Shown: positions 18,338 to 30,669 of the stretch, in pieces
How the letters are laid out: each line of letters starts with the position of its first letter
How positions within the stretch are numbered: position 1 is the stretch's first letter
Source: an uncultured Alphaproteobacteria bacterium
GTDB lineage: Bacteria > Pseudomonadota > Alphaproteobacteria > HIMB59 > GCA-002718135
DNA: 42,746 nucleotides
Direction of reading: 5' to 3'
NCBI GenBank assembly: GCA_902575815.1
Contig: CACGTA010000009.1
Coordinates: 1 to 42,746, forward strand
The notes under the pieces: model-generated
The model's database searches: none
Seen by the model: only the letters and a program-made list of their open reading frames with translations
What the model was told of the DNA's origin: nothing
Program-made: the position numbers and the translations under genes

Positions 18338-19293
18338 AGTACGATAGAATAGAAGGAATAGATAAAGACATATCTAAACTTGTAATGGGATGTGATAATC
18401 AAGATGACATCAGTGAGGCTTCAAAGTTATGGGATCATTGGATTGAAGTTGGTGGAAACATGTTTGATACAGCTTTTATTTATGGCGGTGGTAACCATGA
18501 AAAAGTTTTAGGACAATGGCTAACAAATAATAATAATAGAGATGATGTTCTAATTTTGGGTAAAGGTGCTCACACACCTGACTGTAACCCTGAAGCTATC
18601 TCAAAACAGTTAACTATATCTCTTGAAAGAATGAATACAGATTATGTGGACATTTATATTATGCATCGAGATAATAATGAATATCCAGTTGATGAGTTTA
18701 TTGATGTTTTAAATGAAGAAAAAGAAAAAGGAAGAATAAAAATATTTGGAGGTTCTAATTGGACTATTGAAAGATTCAAAAAGGGAAATGAATGGGCACA
18801 AAAAAATAATAAACAAGAAATGTCTATATTAAATAATAATTTAGCTCTTGCTAAAATGATTAATCCACTTTGGAATGGATGTTTATCATCAAATGATAAT
18901 GAAATTTTGGATTATCTAAATACTACTCAAAAATCCCATATGTCATGGTCAAGCCAAGCAAGAGGCTATTTTTTAGATGATAATATTACCAATGAAATAG
19001 AAAGAAAAATTACAAAGGCTGAGTCATCCTGGAGAAAACCAGGTGAAAATTCTAGTGGACCTATTAGTTGTTATGATAGCGACGATAATAAGGAGAGAAA
19101 AAAAAGAGCTAGAGAATTAGCAGAAAAAAAAGGATGCTCTGCAAATAATATTGCAGCAAGTTGGACTTTAAGCCAATCTTTTCCATCTTTTGCTTTAATA
19201 GGCCCTAGATCAATTAGTGAGTTGGATACCACTCTTCCATGTTTAGATATAGAATTAAATAAAGAAGAGATAAACTGGTTAAATTTAAATTAA
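18334..19293 (+). CDS. Aldo/keto reductase
   Basis: A 319-residue (alpha/beta)8-barrel oxidoreductase using NADPH to interconvert carbonyl and alcohol groups. The catalytic tetrad is complete: D45 and Y50 in FDTAFIYGGG, K77 in LILGKGAH, and H111 in DIYIMHRDN. IKIFGGSNWTIERF (about residues 135-148) and AASWTLSQSFPSFALIGPRS near the C-terminus are family landmarks. It shares an ATGA overlap with the preceding dehydrogenase and is 15 bases from the isomerase gene, within one tight catabolic operon. Likely substrate: a ketosugar or sugar aldehyde of the pathway; inferred from context only. Confidence 0.9.
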   Translation: MKYDRIEGIDKDISKLVMGCDNQDDISEASKLWDHWIEVGGNMFDTAFIYGGGNHEKVLGQWLTNNNNRDDVLILGKGAHTPDCNPEAISKQLTISLERMNTDYVDIYIMHRDNNEYPVDEFIDVLNEEKEKGRIKIFGGSNWTIERFKKGNEWAQKNNKQEMSILNNNLALAKMINPLWNGCLSSNDNEILDYLNTTQKSHMSWSSQARGYFLDDNITNEIERKITKAESSWRKPGENSSGPISCYDSDDNKERKKRARELAEKKGCSANNIAASWTLSQSFPSFALIGPRSISELDTTLPCLDIELNKEEINWLNLN

Positions 19294-19308
19294 TGGAGAA
19301 AATTTAAA

Positions 19309-20082
19309 ATGGAAAAAAAAGAAATATCAATGCAACTCTTTACTACAAGATACTTTCAACCTTATGAACCAATACTAAAATTTTTATCAGATTCAGGCAT
19401 TGTTAATATTGAACTTTTTGGTTTAGAATCAATGAATATAGATGAATTTAAATCAATGATGGATCAATCAAATATAACATCTAAGTCTACTCATGTTAGT
19501 TATGAATCTTTAACTGATCCAAGTGATATCATTGATCGTGCAAAAAAAATGAATATCAAACATATTATTGTACCAGCTCCTCCAGCTAGAAAAGATACTG
19601 AATTTAAAAATACATTTAATATGAATGAAGAAGAGTGGATGGATTTTGGAACAAAATTATCTTCGTATGTAAGTATTTTTGAAGAAGCTGGATTGACACT
19701 TGGTTATCATAATCATTCTTATGAATTTAAAGCACTGCCGAGTGGAAAGTTACCTATTGAATGTATGATGGATCATAATGAAAATTTGAAGTTAGAAATT
19801 GATCTGGGATGGACAATTGCAGGTGGTGCAGATCCTGTTCCCTGGATACAAAAATATTCAAATAAAATCATCGGATGTCACTTAAAAGATTTTTACGATA
19901 AAAGTAAAAATTTATTAGAACATGATGAGCAATCTGCTGTTGGAGAAGGTTTTATAGATTGGCCAACAATAATTTCAGAAGTTAAAAAAACACCATGTGA
20001 TGTATTTATTTTAGAACATGATGATCCAAAAGATTATAAAGAATACACGACAAAATCTTTAGAATATTTAGAGACAATTTAA
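19309..20082 (+). CDS. Sugar phosphate isomerase/epimerase (AP endonuclease 2 / xylose-isomerase-like TIM barrel)
   Basis: A 257-residue TIM-barrel protein of the family that includes inosose dehydratase, hydroxypyruvate isomerase and D-psicose epimerase. Metal-site stretches are visible in order: GYHNHSYEF (residues 132-140), EIDLGW (163-168), HLKDF (191-195), VGEGFIDWP (211-219) and ILEHDDP (234-240). The set of His, Asp and Glu is complete, so it is expected to be active. In sugar operons these proteins often work next to Gfo/Idh/MocA enzymes on keto-sugars or keto-inositols, which is the arrangement here. Its stop overlaps the next ATG (TAATG). The exact reaction cannot be told. Confidence 0.86.
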   Translation: MEKKEISMQLFTTRYFQPYEPILKFLSDSGIVNIELFGLESMNIDEFKSMMDQSNITSKSTHVSYESLTDPSDIIDRAKKMNIKHIIVPAPPARKDTEFKNTFNMNEEEWMDFGTKLSSYVSIFEEAGLTLGYHNHSYEFKALPSGKLPIECMMDHNENLKLEIDLGWTIAGGADPVPWIQKYSNKIIGCHLKDFYDKSKNLLEHDEQSAVGEGFIDWPTIISEVKKTPCDVFILEHDDPKDYKEYTTKSLEYLETI

Positions 20083-21206
20083 TGAATATTGGTATTGTAG
20101 GTTGTGGAAATATTTCTGAGACTTATTTTGAGTGTCAAAAAATATTTAATAATTTTAAGATAGTTGCTTGTGCAGATATAAATAAAGAAGCTGCATCCAG
20201 AGCTGCATCTAAATTTAAAGTTAAAGCTTTATCAGTAGAGGAAATCTTTGATAATAATGAAATTGATTTAATAATTAATTTAACAATTCCTGCAGCTCAT
20301 AAAGAAATTATTGCAAAATCACTACAAAATGGAAAGCACTGTTTTAGTGAAAAGCCATTAGCAATGAACTTTCAAGAGGGTTTAGAAATACAAAAACTAG
20401 CAAATGAAAAAGGGTTGTATGTTGGTTGTGCTCCAGATACATTTTTAGGAGCGGCAGGGCAAAGAGCTAGAAAATTAATTGAAGATAATAAAATAGGTAA
20501 AATTGTTCTGGGAACTTTTAATTTAATGTCTCATGGAATGGAGCATTGGCACCCTAATCCAGATTTTTTCTTTAAACCTGGTGCTGGACCAGTTTTTGAT
20601 CTTGGTGTTTATTATATTACTCAATTAGTTAACTTAATTGGACCAGTTAAACAAATAAATGCAATCAGTGGAACTGCTACAAATGAGAGAACAATAACTA
20701 GTCAGCCAAGATATGGTGATAAAATTAAGGTTGAAACACCAACAACCCTTATGGGTTCTTTAGAGTTCATAAATAATGCTAAGATCCAGTTTTTTTGTAC
20801 CTGGGATGTCTGGAAAAATAACCATTCAACAATTGAACTTTATGGACTTGATGGCTCAATGATTGTTCCTGATCCTAATTTTTTTAGTGGTGATTTATTA
20901 ATTTCTCAAAAAGATAGTGATTGGGAAACAATTAATAATGATAAAATGTTGTTAGGTATTCCTAATAAAAGTGATGGAGAAGGTAATAAAAAAGCAAATT
21001 ATAGAGGAATAGGTCTCTCAGAAATGATTGATTCTATAACCAATAATCGTAAAGCAAGATGTTCTCTTGAATTATCTCTTCATGTTCTTGAGATAATGGA
21101 TGGAATTATAAAATCTGCTGAAGAAAATAAATCTTATCAATTATCTACTACTCCCAATCAGCCTGAAATATTGACAGAAGAAGAAATAAAAAATCTAAAA
21201 TCATAA
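20082..21206 (+). CDS. Gfo/Idh/MocA-family oxidoreductase (second copy)
   Basis: A 374-residue NAD(P)-dependent dehydrogenase. The Rossmann start is MNIGIVGCGNISETY, the lysine motif is SEKPLAMNF near residue 93, then CAPDTFLGAAGQRARKLI near 120 and GPVFDLGVYYITQLVNLIGP near 170. It carries SGTATNERTITSQPRYG, a stretch that I recall from rhizobial and Gram-positive sugar-catabolic members of this family. It is the last gene of the carbohydrate operon and ends 24 bases from the convergent mlaC stop. With the first Gfo/Idh/MocA gene, the isomerase and the GH4 enzyme, it suggests 3-keto-sugar chemistry, but the substrate is inferred from neighbours only. Confidence 0.9.
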   Translation: MNIGIVGCGNISETYFECQKIFNNFKIVACADINKEAASRAASKFKVKALSVEEIFDNNEIDLIINLTIPAAHKEIIAKSLQNGKHCFSEKPLAMNFQEGLEIQKLANEKGLYVGCAPDTFLGAAGQRARKLIEDNKIGKIVLGTFNLMSHGMEHWHPNPDFFFKPGAGPVFDLGVYYITQLVNLIGPVKQINAISGTATNERTITSQPRYGDKIKVETPTTLMGSLEFINNAKIQFFCTWDVWKNNHSTIELYGLDGSMIVPDPNFFSGDLLISQKDSDWETINNDKMLLGIPNKSDGEGNKKANYRGIGLSEMIDSITNNRKARCSLELSLHVLEIMDGIIKSAEENKSYQLSTTPNQPEILTEEEIKNLKS

Positions 21207-21230
21207 TTACAAATAAAATTTAATATGATG

Positions 21231-21833
21231 TTATTCAGTAATTTTTTGATAACTTAATTGATTTTGATCAGATAAAACTTCATTAAATTTTGTAAGATCA
21301 TTATCAACTTTTTTTAACATTGAGTTAAACTCTGATCTTTTTGTTACTACTAGCGAAATATCAGCAACAATTAAATCAATAACAAAAAATCTATCTTTTG
21401 ATTCTTTTACCCTCCATGTAACAACAACTGAACCAGTATCTGAAAAGATCTCCATATCAATTAGAGTAACTTGATTTTTTTGATCGTATTTTGATTTTGT
21501 TAATTCATAGGTCTGGTCTGAATATCCTTGCATCATTGAAGCTATATTTAAAGCTAGATGTCTTTTAAAATTATCGATATAGATCTTTTTTGTATTTTTA
21601 TCTGATTTTTTCCAAGCTTCTCCTGCAACAAATTTAGCAATACCTGTACCTGCAAAATTATTATTTATTGTTTTTTCAATTAGAAGAAATCTGTTTTCAT
21701 TTGAGAGATTTTGATTTTTATAAGCTTCAAGAATAATATCTATTTCTCTTTTTAGCCATTCTGAAGTTTCACCAGAATATAAATTTTTTGAAATAAAGAT
21801 TATAATAAAAAATACAATTAACTTAAACTTCAT
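21231..21833 (-). CDS. mlaC: MlaC-like phospholipid-binding periplasmic protein (toluene-tolerance Ttg2 family)
   Basis: A 200-residue protein with a Sec signal peptide (MKFKLIVFFIIIFISKNLYS). The body matches the MlaC/Ttg2D family: NFAGTGIAKFVAGEAWK around residue 60, FKRHLALNIASMM around 90, and VVVTWRVKESKDRFFVIDLIVADISLV around 136. The motif where relatives read WKVYDVxVxGVSLV is modified here to FFVIDLIVADISLV. MlaC shuttles phospholipids between the outer-membrane MlaA complex and the inner-membrane MlaFEDB importer, which is not encoded in this window. Its ATG overlaps the mlaA stop (TAATG), so the pair is coupled. Confidence 0.87.
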   Translation of the reverse strand: MKFKLIVFFIIIFISKNLYSGETSEWLKREIDIILEAYKNQNLSNENRFLLIEKTINNNFAGTGIAKFVAGEAWKKSDKNTKKIYIDNFKRHLALNIASMMQGYSDQTYELTKSKYDQKNQVTLIDMEIFSDTGSVVVTWRVKESKDRFFVIDLIVADISLVVTKRSEFNSMLKKVDNDLTKFNEVLSDQNQLSYQKITE

Positions 21834-22618
21834 TATTCGAATTCAATGCTAATAAGAGGTAGGGGTGTTAATTCTGAGTCATCCACATTGTTTATTGCTG
21901 CCTTTCGGTTTTGATAATAAGAACTTCTTACTGCTGCATAATAATCTACTGAATTATCTCTTAATGCATTAACTTCATCAATTATTTGTGATCTTGTATC
22001 AACTGCATTAACTGCAGTTCTCATTGGCACTAGCCAAGCTTCTCCTTCACTTACTGCATATGCATTAATTGGATCTGTTAACATTGTTAATACCATGCCT
22101 GATGTGTCTCTTAGATTTGAAGGCCCAAATAATGGAAGTACAATATAAAAACCATCTCCAACACCCCAAGTTGCAAGTGTTTGCCCATAATCTTCTTCTT
22201 TTTCTTCAAGTCCAATCTTTTCAGCAATATCAAATAAACCAAATACACCTACGGTACTATTAACAATAAATCTTCCTGAAGATTGAACAGCGTTTTCAGA
22301 TTGACCTTGTAATATTTGATTAACAACAACTAATGGAGCTCTTAAATTACTTAAAAAATTATTTATTCCACTTTGTACTGGAGAAGGTAATTTCTTGTAT
22401 CCTTTTGCAATTGGTTCTAAAACAATTCTATCGGCTACATTATTAAAACTAAATATAGCTCTATTTAATGGTTCAAAAGGATCATATATTTCATCTTCTA
22501 TTGTGGTTGTTTCAAAGTCGTCAGAATCAGTATTTACCTGATCTGCATCACTGGCAACTACTTTATATGATAGTAAACTAAAAAATAGAAAAAACAGAAT
22601 TATAATTTTTTTACTCAT
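21833..22618 (-). CDS. mlaA: MlaA (VacJ)-family outer-membrane phospholipid-removal protein
   Basis: A 261-residue MlaA/VacJ protein, which removes misplaced phospholipids from the outer leaflet of the outer membrane. Family stretches: YDPFEPLNRAIFSFN near residue 45, INNFLSNLRAPLVVVNQILQ near 86, FIVNSTVGVFGLFDIA near 116, and DYGQTLATWGVGDGFYIVLP then LFGPSNLRDTSG near 141-171. The N-terminus is a Sec signal peptide (MSKKIIILFFLFFSLLSYKVVA) ending in VVA-SD with no cysteine. Unlike E. coli MlaA it is therefore not a lipoprotein. It diverges from uvrD across a 79-base AT-rich spacer that must hold both promoters. Confidence 0.92.
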   Translation of the reverse strand: MSKKIIILFFLFFSLLSYKVVASDADQVNTDSDDFETTTIEDEIYDPFEPLNRAIFSFNNVADRIVLEPIAKGYKKLPSPVQSGINNFLSNLRAPLVVVNQILQGQSENAVQSSGRFIVNSTVGVFGLFDIAEKIGLEEKEEDYGQTLATWGVGDGFYIVLPLFGPSNLRDTSGMVLTMLTDPINAYAVSEGEAWLVPMRTAVNAVDTRSQIIDEVNALRDNSVDYYAAVRSSYYQNRKAAINNVDDSELTPLPLISIEFE

Positions 22619-22697
22619 AGGCTAACAACTAATATCTAAACTATTATTTAATATAGTTTATAAATTACATTATATATATCTCTATTATAGCAAAAAA

Positions 22698-27727
<5,030 letters not shown>

Positions 27728-27760
27728 AACTTATTTATATATTTTAATTTTAAAATTTGA

Positions 27761-28507
27761 ATGAAATATATAACTAAATACAAATCTCCTAACTACAATT
27801 CAAGAGGTAAATCAAAAATAAAGCTTATAATAATTCATTACACTGCATTAAGAAGTGCTAAAGAAGCTATTACATATTTGTGCACAAAGGAGAGAAAAGT
27901 AAGTGCACATTATTTAATCTCTCAAAATGGTCTAATTTATAATTTAGTAAATGAAAAATTTAGAGCATGGCACGCAGGACAATCATTCTGGCAAGATATT
28001 GTTGATGTAAACTCTTTTTCTATAGGAATTGAACTTGATTATAACCCAAATGCGAAAAATAATAAATTTTCTTCTAAAATGATTTCTTCTTTAAAAAAAT
28101 TAATTCTTAAATTAAAAAATAAATATAAGATTAATAAAAAAAATATTTTAGCACATTCTGATATAGCACCATTTAGAAAAAAAGATCCAGGTAAATATTT
28201 TCCCTGGAAATTATTAGAAAACGAAAAAATAATTTCAAACTTTCAAAATATAACAAAAAATGATACAAAAATAATTGAAGATTGGTTTTACAAATATAAT
28301 ATTATATCTAAAAAAAGAATTATAATTTTTGCCCTCTCATTAATTGGGTATGATACTCGTCAAGTTTATAAAAATTTAAAATATTATAATATGTTAATTA
28401 CAGCTTATAAAAGTAGATATGTAACTAAATTAACTTATGTAAATCAAGAAACTGTTTATAATAATATTATAAAGCATTTATTTAAAAATTTATTGACGAA
28501 AAATTAA
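27761..28507 (+). CDS. N-acetylmuramoyl-L-alanine amidase (Amidase_2, AmpD/AmiD-like)
   Basis: A 248-residue zinc amidase that cuts the bond between muramic acid and the stem peptide. The zinc ligands are H26 in LIIIHYTAL, a His in ILAHSDIAP near residue 128, and the Asp of KKDPGKYFPW. WHAGQSFW and FSIGIELDY provide substrate and catalytic residues. The C-terminal 80 residues (IIEDWFYKYN, RIIIFALSLIGYDTRQ) look like the small peptidoglycan-binding helical domain common in AmiD-like proteins. No signal peptide is seen, so it may recycle muropeptides in the cytoplasm as AmpD does. It lies just before rnpB and the dcw cluster, and its 3' end appears to contain the rnpB promoter. Confidence 0.88.
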   Translation: MKYITKYKSPNYNSRGKSKIKLIIIHYTALRSAKEAITYLCTKERKVSAHYLISQNGLIYNLVNEKFRAWHAGQSFWQDIVDVNSFSIGIELDYNPNAKNNKFSSKMISSLKKLILKLKNKYKINKKNILAHSDIAPFRKKDPGKYFPWKLLENEKIISNFQNITKNDTKIIEDWFYKYNIISKKRIIIFALSLIGYDTRQVYKNLKYYNMLITAYKSRYVTKLTYVNQETVYNNIIKHLFKNLLTKN

Positions 28508-28520
28508 ATAGATTTATTAC
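28493..28520 (+). promoter_or_regulatory. Putative sigma-70 promoter of rnpB
   Basis: TTGACG (28493-28498) and TATTAC (28515-28520), 16 bases apart, place a transcription start at about 28527-28528, exactly the first base of the P1 helix of RNase P RNA. The -35 element lies within the last codons of the amidase gene. Confidence 0.6.
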
Positions 28521-28527
28521 ACCATTT

Positions 28528-28861
28528 GATGGTGCGATGATCGCTTGAGAAATCAAGAGGAAAGTCCGGGCTCCACTGGAAAAAAAACCAGGTAACACCT
28601 GGCAAGTGCAAGCTTAGGGAAAGTGCAACAGAAAATATACCGCCTGCAAAGGTAAGGGTGAAATGGTAAGGTAAGAGCTTACCGCTTTTTTGGTAACAAA
28701 AAAGGCATTGCAAACCCTTTTTGGAGCAAGGTCAAATAGGAATAACAATCAGTTCCAGCTGAGTTATTCGGGTAGACTGCTTGAAACAAATGGCAACATT
28801 TGTTCTAGATTAATGATCATCAATTTTTTAAAAATTACAGAACCCGGCTTATGCACCATCT
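28528..28861 (+). ncRNA. rnpB: RNase P RNA (class A)
   Basis: The catalytic RNA that trims the 5' leader from pre-tRNAs. The 5' GATGGTGC (28528-28535 region) pairs with GCACCATC (28853-28860) as helix P1. The universally conserved core is present in order: GAGGAAAGTCCGGGCTCC (P4 strand), ATACCGCC, AAGGGTGAAA, AGAGCTTACCGC, GGTAACA in a hairpin loop, GGAGCAAGGTCAAATAGG, GGGTAGACTGCTTGA and ACAGAACCCGGCTTATG near the 3' end. The length of about 334 bases fits an alphaproteobacterial class A RNA. Small open frames over this stretch on both strands are not genes. It sits between the amidase and mraZ, with its own promoter. Confidence 0.97.
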
Positions 28862-28899
28862 TTAATTATTGAGAACATTCAAAGAACATTTATTAATAA

Positions 28900-28927
28900 T
28901 TCATATACCCATTGACGCCCATATAAT
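28900..28927 (+). promoter_or_regulatory. Putative mraZ/dcw promoter
   Basis: TTCATA (28900-28905), 16 bases, then a perfect TATAAT (28922-28927). Initiation at about 28934 would leave a leader of about 14 bases without a Shine-Dalgarno before the mraZ ATG. A TTGACG at 28912-28917 is an alternative -35, but no good -10 follows it. Confidence 0.5.
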
Positions 28928-28942
28928 CCCATGATAACCCAT
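28907..28942. promoter_or_regulatory. MraZ operator: four CCCAT boxes in 10-bp phase
   Basis: CCCAT occurs at 28908-28912 (CCC at 28908-28910), 28918, 28928 and 28938, each exactly 10 bases from the last (ATGGG on the minus strand). E. coli MraZ binds TGGGN direct repeats with five-base spacers upstream of its own gene, the same 10-bp period. The boxes cover the spacer and -10 of the candidate promoter and stop seven bases before mraZ, which predicts autorepression of the dcw cluster. Confidence 0.85.
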
Positions 28943-28947
28943 TTTAA

Positions 28948-29409
28948 ATGGATTTATTTGTATCTAAATATTTTAATAAAATAGATAAAAAGGGAAGGAT
29001 TTCTCTTCCATCTAGTTTTAGAAATGCTCTTCCTAAAGCTAACAGAAATGAAATTATTTTATACAAATCTATCAAATCATCATCTATTGAAGGATGCGGT
29101 GTTGGAAGATTAAAAGAAATTGCAAAAAGAATTAATAACCTAGATTTTTTTTCGGAAGATTATGATGATTTCTCAACATCAATATTTTCTGAAATAGTCA
29201 CAACTAATGTTGATAAAGAAGGAAGATTTTTAATACCTGAAGAATTAAAATTATATGCAGGTATAAAAACAGAAGCAGCATTCTTTGGTCAAGGACATTT
29301 TTTTCAAATATGGGAACCTAAACAAGGTTTAAAAAATACTGAAGATTCAAGAAGACGTCTTTTAAAAGAAAAAAAATCTTTACGAATGATATTAACACAA
29401 CAAAAATAA
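28948..29409 (+). CDS. mraZ: Transcriptional regulator MraZ
   Basis: A DNA-binding protein of the SpoVT/AbrB-like fold that forms a ring and represses the dcw promoter. The 153-residue product has the two family half-domains, each with the DxxxR motif: D13-KKG-R17 followed by ISLPSSFRNAL, and D89-KEG-R93 followed by FLIPEELKLYAGI. It begins with SKYFNKIDKKGR, close to the usual family start. Directly upstream are four 10-bp-phased CCCAT boxes, the expected binding site. It is the first gene of a dcw cluster that runs to the window edge, followed by rsmH one base after its stop. No Shine-Dalgarno precedes the ATG. Confidence 0.95.
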   Translation: MDLFVSKYFNKIDKKGRISLPSSFRNALPKANRNEIILYKSIKSSSIEGCGVGRLKEIAKRINNLDFFSEDYDDFSTSIFSEIVTTNVDKEGRFLIPEELKLYAGIKTEAAFFGQGHFFQIWEPKQGLKNTEDSRRRLLKEKKSLRMILTQQK

Positions 29410-29410
29410 T

Positions 29411-30349
29411 ATGGAAAATTTACATAATTCTGTGATGATTAATGAAATAATATCCTTTCTACCATTAAAAAAATCAATAAATGTAATAGACGCTACTTTT
29501 GGTGGTGGGGGCTATTCGAAAACTATTCTTGAAAAATTTAATGTAAATTATTTGTTAGCAATAGATAGGGATCCAATTTCAAAAATATTTGCAAAAGAAA
29601 TAGAAGCCAAATTTTCAAATTTTATTCTAATAAATGATAAATTTAGTAAAATTGAAGAAATAGTAAATAATACAAAGTTTAAAGATAAAAAATTTGACAT
29701 AATTCTTTTTGATATAGGTACAAGCTCAAATCAAATAGATAATGCGCAAAGAGGTTTTTCATTCAAAAAATCTGGACCACTTGATATGCGAATGGGTAAT
29801 TCAGATAAAAATGCTTATGATATAATCAATAATTATGAAGAAAAAAATTTAGCTGATATAATTTATCAATATGGAGAAGAACGTTATTCAAGAGTTATTG
29901 CAAAAGAAATAGTAAAAAATAGAAAAATAAAATTTATTAGTAACACAATAGAATTATCAAACATTATTAAAAAATGTTTACCAAAAAAGAATCAATTAAA
30001 AAATAAGATACATCCAGCTACAAAAACATTTCAGGCAATTAGAATTTATGTAAATGATGAGTTAAATGAACTAAAGACGAGTTTAGAAAAAACTTTAAAG
30101 ATTTTAAATAAAGATGGTTTAATATTAGTAGTTTCTTTCCAAAGTCTAGAAGATAGAATTGTGAAAGATTTTTTTAACCACAATAGTGGTAAACGATGGC
30201 GTTCCTCCCGCCACTACCCGGAGTTACCTGATAAACTGGCAACTCAACTCAAAATAATCACCAAAAAACCAATATTGCCATCAGCTTCTGAGATTTTAGA
30301 AAATCCCAGATCTAGATCAGCAAAACTTCGGGTAGCTCAGAAAATTTAA
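29411..30349 (+). CDS. rsmH: 16S rRNA (cytosine-1402-N4) methyltransferase
   Basis: RsmH (MraW) methylates N4 of C1402 in the ribosomal decoding centre using S-adenosylmethionine. The 312-residue product (E. coli 313) begins with HNSVMINEIISFL and has the SAM site DATFGGGGYSKTIL near residue 27. It also has DIILFDIGTSSNQID near 99, GPLDMRMG near 120, KTFQAIRIYVNDEL near 202, and ends with NPRSRSAKLRVA. A GC-rich, codon-atypical patch lies at about 30190-30262 (residues 261-284, R-W-R-S-S-R-H-Y-P-E onward) in an otherwise AT-rich gene. The protein there still fits the family (SGKRWRSS then LP), so it is coding, not an insertion. Confidence 0.96.
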   Translation: MENLHNSVMINEIISFLPLKKSINVIDATFGGGGYSKTILEKFNVNYLLAIDRDPISKIFAKEIEAKFSNFILINDKFSKIEEIVNNTKFKDKKFDIILFDIGTSSNQIDNAQRGFSFKKSGPLDMRMGNSDKNAYDIINNYEEKNLADIIYQYGEERYSRVIAKEIVKNRKIKFISNTIELSNIIKKCLPKKNQLKNKIHPATKTFQAIRIYVNDELNELKTSLEKTLKILNKDGLILVVSFQSLEDRIVKDFFNHNSGKRWRSSRHYPELPDKLATQLKIITKKPILPSASEILENPRSRSAKLRVAQKI

Positions 30350-30351
30350 TA

Positions 30352-30666
30352 ATGAAATATACTAAATCAATTATATTCTTTTTAATTCTTAATTTAATAT
30401 TAGTTTTTTCAATGATTTTTATTGCCAACAATACAAGAGAAATTGAAAAAAATAATCTTAATCTGAAAATGAAAATTTCTAAGATTTCAGAAAACTTAAA
30501 AATTAATAAGATTGAATTAGCTGCTCATCAAAATAGCTCATATTTAAAAACATTATATGAATTGTATTTTTATGATATTCACAACAATAATGTTCCACTT
30601 ATTGTAAAAATTAAAGAACTTTCAAATAAAAATAAAAATATAAAACTTGTCAGTTCAAATAATTAA
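30352..30666 (+). CDS. ftsL: FtsL-like cell division protein (by position)
   Basis: A 104-residue small membrane protein. One N-terminal membrane segment (IIFFLILNLILVFSMIFIAN, residues 7-26) is followed by a polar helix rich in Lys, Asn and Leu that could form a coiled coil (REIEKNNLNLKMKISKISEN), the layout of FtsL. Sequence conservation in FtsL is very low, so the call depends mostly on its place between rsmH and ftsI, where FtsL is found in most dcw clusters. In the divisome FtsL works with FtsB and FtsQ to activate FtsWI. It lies two bases after rsmH and three before ftsI. Confidence 0.7.
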   Translation: MKYTKSIIFFLILNLILVFSMIFIANNTREIEKNNLNLKMKISKISENLKINKIELAAHQNSSYLKTLYELYFYDIHNNNVPLIVKIKELSNKNKNIKLVSSNN

Positions 30667-30669
30667 TTA

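Noticed and set aside
28504..28872. Short open frames on both strands over 28504-28872
   Set aside because: The region is RNase P RNA with all conserved core motifs; the frames are incidental.
28873..28891. Direct repeat GAACATT twice in the rnpB-mraZ spacer
   Set aside because: Only seven bases, no phasing with the CCCAT boxes, and not part of a recognised site.
28869..28897. Alternative mraZ promoter TTGAGA...TATTAA
   Set aside because: Plausible hexamers, but the perfect TATAAT at 28922 lies closer to the gene and within the phased operator; left as a weaker alternative.
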